Positions 1-5,056 of a stretch of DNA of 7,506 bases are shown here, piece after piece; within the stretch, counting starts at the first letter, position 1; every line of letters starts with the position of its first letter. The notes below the pieces were generated by a model. The model was not told where the DNA came from. It worked only from the letters and a program-made list of their open reading frames with translations, and did no database searches. The stretch is from an uncultured Flammeovirgaceae bacterium. GTDB taxonomy: Bacteria > Bacteroidota > Bacteroidia > Cytophagales > Cyclobacteriaceae. The stretch lies in NCBI GenBank assembly GCA_946886805.1, contig CAMPJM010000185.1:1-7506 (forward strand), written 5' to 3'. A program made the translations under genes and the position numbers.

Positions 1-362
1 CCTGTTGGCTGAAAGCCAGTTGAAAAGCCATGCAAAAGCCTTAACAGCAAAAGAGCTGTGATCGTATTTACCAAAGGATAAAAAAGGCTGCATACTATAC
101 AAACTACTGCTCCAAAAATCATAACGGGAAGTCTTCCTACATTATCGGCAAGCTTTCCACTAAAAGGCCTTGAAATCCCTGCGGTTAACGTAAAAAATGC
201 TATAATTAATCCTATGTATTCCCCTCCTCCCATTGCTGTGAGATGGGCCGGAAGCTCCGGGATAATCATATTAAAACTAGCAAAGAACAGAAAAGAACTT
301 AAGCATAAAAGCATAAATTGCCTGCTCAGAATACGAGGCTTAATAGCCTTTTCATGACTCAT
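1..362 (-). CDS. Major facilitator superfamily (MFS) transporter, N-terminal part (cut by window edge)
   Basis: Inner-membrane secondary transporter; the substrate cannot be told from this part. The 120 codons begin MSHEKAIKPRILSRQF, followed by a first hydrophobic helix (LLCLSSFLFFASFNMIIPEL) and a second (YIGLIIAFFTLTAGISRPF). Then comes the classic MFS loop 2-3 signature GKLADNVGRLPVM, which fits GxLaDrxGrkxxl, a third helix, and the start of the fourth after RLLHGFSTGFQPTG. That last motif is common in Bacteroidota MFS proteins annotated as drug or sugar efflux. The remaining eight or so helices lie beyond base 1. The ATG at 362-360 is the first in frame and fits the expected short cytoplasmic N-terminus. 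It is divergent from the Pmp3-type gene, with a 140-base shared upstream region. Family membership is near certain; drug-efflux function is only a guess. Confidence 0.9.
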   Translation of the reverse strand, partial: MSHEKAIKPRILSRQFMLLCLSSFLFFASFNMIIPELPAHLTAMGGGEYIGLIIAFFTLTAGISRPFSGKLADNVGRLPVMIFGAVVCIVCSLFYPLVNTITALLLLRLLHGFSTGFQPT

Positions 363-502
363 GTAATTACAAAGTATAGGTTTTTGGTGACCATTTCCTC
401 GATAAAAGAATATTGATGCACTTTCATACGTCTGATGACAGTGGAAAGATAACAACACGCTTTATTTTAAGTTGTATGTGTATCAAAATTAAAAATACAA
501 AT

Positions 503-670
503 ATGAGTATATTAGAAATCATTTTGGCCATACTTCTTCCTCCACTTGCAGTAGGATTAAAAAAAGGGATTGGCACCACCTTTTTTCTAAATGTCCTGTT
601 AACCATAATTGGTTGGCTGCCCGGAGTAATCCATGCCTTTTATGTACTTTCAAAAAAGCCCTCTATTTAA
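503..670 (+). CDS. Pmp3/YqaE family small membrane protein (UPF0057)
   Basis: A 55-residue hydrophobic peptide starting MSILEIILAILLPPLAVGL. The family hallmarks are all present: ILPPLAVGLKKGIG after the first helix (residues about 4-20) and a second helix ending GWLPGVIHAFYVL (about 26-50), with a short KKPSI tail. Length matches the usual 50-60 residues. Known relatives (yeast Pmp3, E. coli YqaE) are small two-helix proteins of the inner or plasma membrane, linked to salt or stress response and membrane potential; the exact role here is unknown. An in-frame ATG at 413 would add 30 polar residues unlike any family member, so 503 is preferred. The bases before 503 are A-rich with no Shine-Dalgarno site, as usual in Bacteroidota. 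It stands alone, divergent from the MFS gene. Confidence 0.92.
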   Translation: MSILEIILAILLPPLAVGLKKGIGTTFFLNVLLTIIGWLPGVIHAFYVLSKKPSI

Positions 671-699
671 CCCGGATTACGCATTAGGGATTGTAATGA

Positions 700-804
700 G
701 AAGTAAAATAGCAATAAATCAGGGATTCCACCCGAAAAGCATAGCACCGCTATGGTTACAGGATGAAAATTAGCAAAGCGACTGATTTGCAGCTATTTTG
801 CTTC
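700..804. repeat. Inverted repeat with an inner hairpin (possible interspersed element)
   Basis: Bases 700-722 pair with 782-804. The arms match as GAAG plus AAAATAGC-nnn-AAATCAG against their reverse complement, with one T:G and three central mismatches. Inside, CATAGC (740-745) pairs with GCTATG (749-754) around an ACC loop. ACCCGAA at 730-736 also matches TTCGGGT at 818-824, an interleaved arrangement that would be pseudoknot-like in RNA. No transposase or clear target duplication is visible. It may be a small palindromic repeat family or a structured RNA; copy number cannot be judged from one window. Confidence 0.55.
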
Positions 805-952
805 GGAATAGATGTTCTTCGGGTTTAATATTTTAGAACAAAAAAATTTTCCGAAGGGATGGCTTTGCCGCACGCAAAGATTAATTAAGGGGAAAATGCA
901 AAGAGCACAAAGACATTCAATAGATTTTTATGGGTTTTGTTGTTTTTGTCTT

Positions 953-977
953 TTCGGACTATTTCATATAGACCGAA
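953..977. repeat. Small hairpin in the 671-1394 spacer
   Basis: TTCGG (953-957) pairs with CCGAA (973-977) and CTAT (959-962) with ATAG (968-971), separated by one A:A mismatch, around a 5-base TTCAT loop. No T-tract follows, so it is not a standard terminator. Its role is unknown. Confidence 0.4.
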
Positions 978-1363
978 GGCTTTCCCATATGTCTTGCTGT
1001 TTAGCTTTTTCGCTTGAAAGCTTTTGCCAATGCAAAAGGAGATAGGAAGAAAAAAAACACTTTCTTTTCAACTTCATCAAAGAATGCAAAGTTGTAATTC
1101 ATGCGCAGCAAGATACAGGGAAATCGCTTTTAAAAGAATAAGCCTGCGCCATGGGCATCACATTGTGAAAAGACTGACATTTTATAGCTACATCGCTTTT
1201 TTTACAACAATAACCTTGGAAGGGTGACATTATTCCTGCAATATAATGCCATCATTCGTTTAAGGATAACAGCCGAGTAAACATTAGGATTTTCATCTTA
1301 TTAATTGTGTAACCCCCCACTCAGATATGGCGACTTCATCCCCCAATATAAAAATAAAAGCCG

Positions 1364-1371
1364 TAATTTTG
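1364..1371 (+). promoter_or_regulatory. Bacteroidota-type -7 box before the HesB/IscA gene
   Basis: TAATTTTG fits the TAnnTTTG -7 consensus of the Bacteroidota primary sigma factor. It would place the transcript start near 1377-1379, giving a leader of about 17 bases before the ATG at 1395. This position argues against the longer open frame from 1305. No clear TTTG -33 element lies at the expected distance upstream, so the call is tentative. Confidence 0.4.
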
Positions 1372-1394
1372 CCTTTGAATTAGTTTTACTATTA

Positions 1395-1715
1395 ATGCAA
1401 ATGGCACCTGTTGAAATAACTGAAAAAGCAATTTCTGAAATCAAAGGGATAATGGCTACGAAGAATATTCCTGCCGATTACGGACTTAGAATCGGAATTT
1501 CCGGAGGAGGAGGTTGCGGAGGAATGAAATTCATATTGGGTTTTGACAAAAAAAAAGAAGGGGATATGGATTATATGATAGATAATATCCCTGTTTATGT
1601 GGAGAAAAAGCATACTATGTACTTGATTGGCATGCAGGTAGATTTTTATGAAGGTTCCGATGCCCGTGGCTTCACGTTTATAAATCCCGACGCAAAACTA
1701 AACCAAGAGCAGTAA
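1395..1715 (+). CDS. HesB/IscA family Fe-S cluster assembly-type protein lacking C-terminal cysteines
   Basis: A 106-residue protein of the A-type carrier fold, the family that binds iron or Fe-S clusters and passes them to target proteins. Matching features are VEITEKAISEIKGIM at the N-terminus, GLRIGISGGGGCGGMKF around the only cysteine (Cys41, equivalent to the first IscA cysteine), VYVEKKHTMYLIGMQVDF, and the closing GFTFINPDA. The usual C-terminal CxC pair is missing; the protein ends AKLNQEQ after INPD. I recall this shortened form from many Bacteroidota, so it is probably a subfamily feature and not a broken gene. The open frame extends back to 1305, but the added residues are unlike the family and a -7 box lies inside them. 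ATG 1401 is an alternative start. A single-gene unit, convergent with folB. The family call is secure; cluster-carrying activity is uncertain. Confidence 0.88.
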   Translation: MQMAPVEITEKAISEIKGIMATKNIPADYGLRIGISGGGGCGGMKFILGFDKKKEGDMDYMIDNIPVYVEKKHTMYLIGMQVDFYEGSDARGFTFINPDAKLNQEQ

Positions 1716-1742
1716 TCGCTATTATTTCAAAAACCTAAATCC

Positions 1743-1769
1743 CGACGCTGGAGAGAAGCAGTGTTTTTT
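1743..1769 (+). terminator. Weak intrinsic terminator after the HesB/IscA gene
   Basis: ACGCTG (1745-1750) pairs with CAGTGT (1759-1764), including one G:U pair, around an 8-base loop, and runs straight into six Ts ending at 1769. It lies 30-55 bases past the stop codon. The stem is short, so efficiency may be low. Confidence 0.45.
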
Positions 1770-1782
1770 GACGACATCAAAT

Positions 1783-1809
1783 GGCAATCGGTAATCAGTA
1801 GTGGTAATC
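1783..1809. repeat. Degenerate GGTAATC heptamer words
   Basis: GGCAATC at 1783 and GGTAATC at 1790 are adjacent 7-base units, and GGTAATC recurs at 1803 after a 6-base AGTAGT spacer. This is a short array just before the AACCTTG array, in the same intergenic region. Confidence 0.5.
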
Positions 1810-1822
1810 GAAAGCAGTTATT

Positions 1823-1885
1823 AACCTTGAACTCTGAACCTTTGAAAGCAGAACCTTGAACCCTGAACCTTGAACTTTGAACCTG
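1823..1885. repeat. AACCTTG heptamer array, left block
   Basis: Units read in frame every 7 bases: AACCTTG, AACTCTG, AACCTTT, then an 8-base slip, then AACCTTG, AACCCTG, AACCTTG, AACTTTG, AACCTG. About nine units with drift around AACCTTG. No coding function is apparent. The tandem period is clear; its origin is unknown. Confidence 0.85.
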
Positions 1886-1943
1886 TCCGTCCTTTTCACA
1901 CTTCCATCTCCCAACTTCTATCAGTCTTTCTGCTCGATAATAT

Positions 1944-2028
1944 CGGTCGGACGGCTAGGAATCTCATTCAAGCATCAGCTATAAATTGTTCTGCCGAGTC
2001 TATTGAAGACAAAGAAGCCGTCCGACCG
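1944..2028. repeat. Perfect 13-base inverted repeat between two heptamer arrays
   Basis: CGGTCGGACGGCT at 1944-1956 is exactly complementary in reverse to 2016-2028, enclosing 59 bases. The arms are GC-rich (10 of 13) in AT-rich surroundings, so a chance match is unlikely. The pair sits in the 159 bases (1886-2044) that separate two same-orientation heptamer arrays. It could be the terminal repeats of a tiny non-autonomous element or the stem of an RNA. Confidence 0.7.
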
Positions 2029-2044
2029 TTTGTCCCCAACTACG

Positions 2045-2100
2045 AAACTGCAAACTTTAAACCTTAAACTTTGAACCTTGAACTAAGAACTAAGAACTCC
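2045..2100. repeat. AAACCTT/GAACTAA heptamer array, right block, overlapping the folB 3' end
   Basis: Eight consecutive 7-base units from 2045: AAACTGC, AAACTTT, AAACCTT, AAACTTT, GAACCTT, GAACTAA, GAACTAA, GAACTCC. They have the same orientation and a related word to the block at 1823-1885. The last units lie inside folB and provide its stop codon (2090-2092) and final codons. Confidence 0.85.
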
Positions 2101-2452
2101 TATCTTCCTCTAACGTTACCTTTGCTCTGGTACAAACCCCTCCGATAGGTGGATTAAATTTGGAAATGCTAATCGAAATGTGCGAAACATTCGCAAAATC
2201 ATTGAATACATGTTTTATTATCCGCTTCCCGATGTGCTCAAGCAGCCGGGACCTATAATGCATTTCTGTTCTCACAATTTTGTATAAGTCTGTATAGTTT
2301 ACCGTTTCCGATAAAATATCTTTCTCAGCCGCAACGTCAAAATCAGTAGTTATGTAAATATCAACGGCGTATTTATTGCCCATTTTTTGCTCCTCATCAT
2401 GAAAACCATGATAGGCAAAAAACTCAAGCCCCTCCAGTGCTACTATTCCCAT
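2090..2452 (-). CDS. folB: Dihydroneopterin aldolase
   Basis: A cytoplasmic folate-pathway enzyme that splits 7,8-dihydroneopterin into 6-hydroxymethyl-dihydropterin and glycolaldehyde. The 120-residue length is normal. Family landmarks occur in order: FFAYHGFHDEEQKMG (residues 11-25, with the conserved Glu near 21), VNYTDLY with the conserved Tyr53, LLEHIGKRI with pterin-anchoring Glu72, and ISISKFNPPIGG with catalytic Lys98. The enzyme therefore looks active. The ATG at 2452 gives the expected start MGIVALEGLEFFAYHG and lies 9 bases after the divIVA stop codon, so the two are probably one transcript. The stop codon and last codons (RSS) fall in a heptamer repeat array, so the extreme C-terminus is probably repeat-derived. 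No other folate genes are in the window. Confidence 0.96.
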   Translation of the reverse strand: MGIVALEGLEFFAYHGFHDEEQKMGNKYAVDIYITTDFDVAAEKDILSETVNYTDLYKIVRTEMHYRSRLLEHIGKRIIKHVFNDFANVSHISISISKFNPPIGGVCTRAKVTLEEDRSS

Positions 2453-2461
2453 GAGCTAATA

Positions 2462-3220
2462 TTAATTAATCTGATCGAAAAATGAACCACCATCTTTATT
2501 TTTATCTGATTCAGAGCTTTCATGGACTTCTTCTTCACGGGGCTCGTCAGGCAAATTGCCAGCCGTTTCTTCATTTTTAAAGGGTTGCTGAGGGGTAGAG
2601 CTTACGGTATATTCTTCTGTTTCATCGTCAAAAGGATCTTCATTTCTTAAACTTTCTGAAACCTTTCGGGACTTGTTTATGTATTCTTCAATAGAAAATC
2701 TTGCTTTTTGAGAATTAATGCGTTCGACTTTTTCAAGCGTATTATCAGCAATATTACGCAAATCGGAGATCATATTATCCCGGTAATTTTCAAGCATTTT
2801 ATAGGTCTGCTCCAGGGTTTTAACCTCATCCTCCATTGATTCTATTATTTGTCGGGTTTTATGTTCGGCATTTTCTATCATTGATTTTGCCTTTGACCGC
2901 GACTCATTGATGACTGCCTCTGCCCGCATTTGCGTTTCCTTCATATGCAGGTCAGCCGTTCGTTTTGCCTGCTCTATCATATTACTCCCTGTGTCTTCAG
3001 CCGTTTTCAAAGTTTTAAACAGAGAACTTTCTACCTCCCGAAGTTTCCGGATTTCATCCTGGGAAGACTCCAACTTAAATTTCATCTCTTTGTAATCATC
3101 AACCATTCTTTCCCATTCCTGGGAAAGCGTTTGGAGAAAAGCTGTTACTTCATCTTTATCATAGCCCCTGAATACTTTTTCAAATGATTTTTGTCTGATT
3201 TCTAATGGAGTTACTTTCAT
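2462..3220 (-). CDS. divIVA: DivIVA domain cell-polarity/division scaffold protein
   Basis: A 252-residue coiled-coil protein. The N-terminal domain (residues 1-45: MKVTPLEIRQKSFEKVF, then RGYDKDEVTAFL) aligns without gaps to Bacillus DivIVA, including Phe17 and Arg18, which insert into and bind curved membrane in that protein. Residues about 35-180 are long heptad-rich helix with repeated KAKSMIENAEHKT-type segments. From about 193 the tail is acidic, low-complexity and probably disordered, ending GGSFFDQIN. DivIVA proteins gather at negatively curved membrane and recruit division, growth or segregation partners; the role in Bacteroidota is poorly known. The open frame extends to 3280, but residues before M(3220) are not family-like and GACAAAAAG directly precedes this ATG. 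Followed by folB at 9 bases, suggesting an operon. Confidence 0.92.
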   Translation of the reverse strand: MKVTPLEIRQKSFEKVFRGYDKDEVTAFLQTLSQEWERMVDDYKEMKFKLESSQDEIRKLREVESSLFKTLKTAEDTGSNMIEQAKRTADLHMKETQMRAEAVINESRSKAKSMIENAEHKTRQIIESMEDEVKTLEQTYKMLENYRDNMISDLRNIADNTLEKVERINSQKARFSIEEYINKSRKVSESLRNEDPFDDETEEYTVSSTPQQPFKNEETAGNLPDEPREEEVHESSESDKNKDGGSFFDQIN

Positions 3221-3385
3221 CTTTTTGTCGTTACTGATTAATTGCTTTTGTGATATTGGTGATTTTCCTTGCCACCTCACATGCTTTCTTTGGCTTACTA
3301 ATTAAAACATATTTTAACTAGATTCATTGCTTATTCTGTACTATTTTTTGTTTAATGCTGTTTATCTGTGCAATTGATAATTATT

Positions 3386-3584
3386 TAGCTTGGATTATGG
3401 CAAAGCAATGCCTATGGCAAAATCCAAGGCTACAAGATCGGTCATGCCGATGGCATTCTAAAGTACTAATGCTAAAGAATCAATGTTATCTTCTCAATTT
3501 ACTTTGTTCCTTTTTCTCTTTGCCAATTGCAACATTGCTTACTGCCTACTTAAAATCTTGCCTATTGCCTGTCTACCATCTATT
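3386..3584. repeat. Interspersed palindromic element, copy 1
   Basis: The head is a palindrome: TAGCTTGGATT (3386-3396) pairs with AATCCAAGGCTA (3421-3432) with one bulge. Its loop holds a roughly 22-base insertion with two TGGCA words, absent from copy 2. The body 3419-3487 is 67/69 identical to 3634-3702, and looser similarity continues to GTCTACCATCTATT at 3571-3584. The body contains overlapping mini-hairpins (ATCGG/CCGAT and TGCC/GGCA). Confidence 0.85.
3521..3572. repeat. TGCCTAT-like heptamer words within copy 1
   Basis: TGCCAAT (3521), TGCAACA (3528), TGCTTAC (3536), TGCCTAC (3543), then after a 9-base break TGCCTAT (3559) and TGCCTGT (3566). The spacing is 7 with slips of one or two bases. 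The matching part of copy 2 is shorter and less regular. Confidence 0.55.
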
Positions 3585-3624
3585 GCTTTGCTTCTTTTAT
3601 TTTTGCTTTTTTCTCTCATTATTT

Positions 3625-3782
3625 GCCTGGATTAAAATCCAAGGCTACAGGATCGGTCATGCCGATGGCATTCTAAAGTGCTAATGCTAAAGAATCAATG
3701 TTGCCTTCCCAATTTACTTTGCCACTTTTTCTCTTTGTCTATTGCCCACTAAAATCTTACACAGCCTGTCTACCATCTATTA
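3625..3782. repeat. Interspersed palindromic element, copy 2
   Basis: The head palindrome is compact: GCCTGGATT (3625-3633) pairs with AATCCAAGGC (3636-3645) with one bulge and a 2-base loop. The body 3634-3702 repeats 3419-3487 with two substitutions, in the same orientation at an offset of 215. It continues through a region with a gap of about 18 bases and ends in GTCTACCATCTATT, which here opens a ten-unit heptamer array. Confidence 0.85.
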
Positions 3783-3837
3783 TCTACCGTCTCATATCTA
3801 TTATCTACTGTCTAGATTCTAACGTCTACTGTCTAAT
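3768..3837. repeat. GTCTACT/ATCTATT heptamer array, overlapping the WD40 gene 3' end
   Basis: Ten uninterrupted 7-base units from 3768: GTCTACC, ATCTATT, ATCTACC, GTCTCAT, ATCTATT, ATCTACT, GTCTAGA, TTCTAAC, GTCTACT, GTCTAAT. The phase is perfect throughout. The last three units are inside the WD40 coding sequence and supply its stop codon (3819-3821). Confidence 0.9.
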
Positions 3838-4745
3838 TCCTCCTTTTCGACCAGGTTCCAAACCGAAATACTTCTGTCATCGCTTGCAGAAATTAGCAAA
3901 TCTCTATGGCTCGTCCACAGTAATTTATTGACAGATGTGCCATGCCCCGCATATCTGGCTTTATCAATTACTTTTAACAACCTAAATTGTTCAGCATCCC
4001 AAATTTTAATCGACTTATCCATACTACAGGTACAAAAATATTTCCCATCACTACTGAAAACAATATGATTGATTGCGTACATGTGCGCGACGATATCATT
4101 CTCCAAATTATAATCATTTTTCACATCCCATATTTTTAAATGAGCGTCTCTTCCAGAGGTCATTAAATATCTATAATCAGGTGAAAAAGCAACAGTAAAG
4201 ACAGAATTAGTATGTGAAGAGACGGACTTTTTCAACTCATAAGTCTCCAGATCAAAAATTCGGATGGTATTATCACTATACCCCACAACAAATTCTTTGT
4301 CGAGGGGATTGATGGCGATACATCTCGCACTTTTTATGCTATTCTTTATCCTTTTTACTATCGTTAGATTCGGCAGATAAACGACAATAATCTCACCTTC
4401 CCCTGTCCCCACAAAAGCTAAATCTCCATATGTTTGAATATCAAAAATAGCGGATTTCGTAAGTTTAAGAGAACCAACTTCCTTTTTACTTTCAACATCG
4501 GCTAAATGGATTCCCTGGTAATTTTGGCCTATCAATAAGACGTTCTGGGCAGCCAGATAGTTTAATGCATAAACTGAAGTACTTAGTTTGGCTATCAATA
4601 TACCTTTATCCTGTTCCTCCAAATCCCATAAAGCCACCATCCCATCGCCGGCTCCCGAAAAAAACTTAGCAGGATCTTTGTGTTCGGTTAAGGTATAAAC
4701 ACAGTCGTTATGGCCTGAAAAAGTATTTATTTTAGAAATGTTCAT
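3819..4745 (-). CDS. WD40 repeat protein (seven-blade beta-propeller)
   Basis: A 308-residue protein made almost wholly of WD40 repeats, with no signal peptide, membrane segment or fused domain, so probably a cytoplasmic protein-interaction scaffold. Blades can be placed at about 11-42 (GH...LWD), 52-85, 93-125, 135-166 (IRIFD), 177-208 (SGRDAHLKIWD), 221-250 (SMDKSIKIWD) and 268-297 (SASDDRSISVWN). Blades 2 and 3 are the most degenerate. Seven blades is the standard closed propeller. The ATG at 4745 follows AAGGAA and a promoter-like pair. The C-terminal residues after VEKE (ELDSRR) are encoded by a heptamer repeat array. Co-directional with divIVA-folB, but about 600 bases of repeats intervene. 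The partner is unknown and no specific function is assigned. Confidence 0.93.
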   Translation of the reverse strand: MNISKINTFSGHNDCVYTLTEHKDPAKFFSGAGDGMVALWDLEEQDKGILIAKLSTSVYALNYLAAQNVLLIGQNYQGIHLADVESKKEVGSLKLTKSAIFDIQTYGDLAFVGTGEGEIIVVYLPNLTIVKRIKNSIKSARCIAINPLDKEFVVGYSDNTIRIFDLETYELKKSVSSHTNSVFTVAFSPDYRYLMTSGRDAHLKIWDVKNDYNLENDIVAHMYAINHIVFSSDGKYFCTCSMDKSIKIWDAEQFRLLKVIDKARYAGHGTSVNKLLWTSHRDLLISASDDRSISVWNLVEKEELDSRR

Positions 4746-4768
4746 TTCCTTACGCCTTTAATAAGGCC

Positions 4769-4803
4769 TAAATATAAATCATTTAAGCCCGATAAAAAAC
4801 AAA
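4769..4803 (-). promoter_or_regulatory. Putative promoter of the WD40 gene
   Basis: On the minus strand, TTTG (4803-4800) lies 23 bases before TATATTTA (4776-4769), one mismatch from the Bacteroidota -7 consensus TAnnTTTG. The spacing is at the long end of what is usual. A start near 4762 would give a leader of roughly 17 bases to the ATG at 4745. It lies downstream of the porin terminator. Confidence 0.35.
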
Positions 4804-4897
4804 CGCTCAACACATCTTAAAACATTATCATTAGCGGAGAAAGGCCTATCCCGAAACAAGGCTTGATCCACTATTTTTGGCTACCATTAAAGCACAT

Positions 4898-4926
4898 AAA
4901 AAACCCCATAAAATATGGGGTTTTTT
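4898..4926 (-). terminator. Strong intrinsic terminator, symmetric
   Basis: A perfect 13-base stem (4898-4910 with 4914-4926) with an AAA loop. CCCCATA pairs with TATGGGG and is flanked by six As and six Ts. It can act in both directions. On the minus strand it lies about 258 bases past the porin stop and before the WD40 promoter, so it most likely ends the porin transcript and insulates the WD40 gene. Confidence 0.88.
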
Positions 4927-5037
4927 ACGCAAAAGAATAAATAAAAATCTGACAAAATAATATTTCGACCTACTTTAGGTGATAATTCCAACAACACTAA
5001 TCAATGTCATTAGCAAGGGAATGCTTCCAAGGTCCTT

Positions 5038-5056
5038 CCCCGCAACAAGTGCGGGG
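5038..5056. repeat. GC-rich palindrome, REP-like intergenic repeat
   Basis: CCCCGCA (5038-5044) pairs perfectly with TGCGGGG (5050-5056) around ACAAG. It is embedded in a stretch (about 5017-5080) with CCAAGGTCCTT on one side and CAAGCTCTATCGTCAGGATGAC on the other in two words. The style resembles dispersed GTCATCCTGA-type palindromic repeats I recall from several bacterial groups. It would be transcribed within the porin 3' region. Copy number in the genome is unknown. Confidence 0.6.

Larger units (their letters stand above)
671..1394. other. Long spacer without a credible gene; palindromes and GCAAAG words
   Basis: About 720 bases between the Pmp3-type gene and the HesB/IscA gene. Open frames here (812-1045, 1024-1227) give Cys/Phe-rich peptides with no recognisable domain and are judged chance. 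The spacer contains a 23-base-arm inverted repeat (700-804), a hairpin at 953-977, further CTTCGGA/TCCGAAG pairing (801-807 with 850-856), a short stem at 1228-1233 with 1243-1248, and scattered GCAAAG words near 772, 874, 897 and 1085. No tRNA-like or rRNA-like segment was seen. It could be a decayed element, or it could hold an unrecognised structured RNA. Confidence 0.6.
3221..3818. other. Repeat-rich spacer upstream of divIVA
   Basis: About 600 bases between the 3' end of the WD40 gene and the divIVA start. Nearly all of 3386-3837 consists of a duplicated element and heptamer arrays, listed separately. The open frame 3355-3684 (plus) is Cys/Leu/Phe-rich, and both of its ends fall in the duplicated repeat, so it is not treated as a gene. 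The divIVA promoter should lie in 3221-3380, but no convincing -33/-7 pair was found on the minus strand. Confidence 0.6.

Noticed and set aside
812..1227. Two overlapping plus-strand open frames (77 and 67 codons) as genes
   Set aside because: Their composition is Cys/Phe/Arg-rich with no domain, no start context is evident, and they run through hairpins and GCAAAG words; chance frames are more likely.
1944..2028. Intrinsic terminator for folB
   Set aside because: The stem encloses a 59-base loop and has no T-tract on the minus strand, so it does not fit a rho-independent terminator.
1870..2067. A 65-codon plus-strand open frame
   Set aside because: It begins and ends in heptamer arrays and spans the inverted repeat; the translation has no recognisable family.
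2907..3187. Plus-strand open frames opposite divIVA
   Set aside because: Antisense shadows of the coiled-coil coding sequence, with no family resemblance.
3221..3380. A divIVA promoter from TATGTTTT-like words on the minus strand
   Set aside because: One-mismatch -7 words are frequent in AT-rich DNA, and none has a TTTG at suitable spacing.
3419..3702. CRISPR-like direct repeats
   Set aside because: There are only two copies, 215 bases apart, with a 69-base core; no regular short repeat-spacer pattern and no cas genes.
3355..3931. Plus-strand open frames of 109 and 77 codons
   Set aside because: They are built from the duplicated element and heptamer arrays, and the second runs antisense into the WD40 gene. 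A repeated peptide arises only because the DNA is duplicated.
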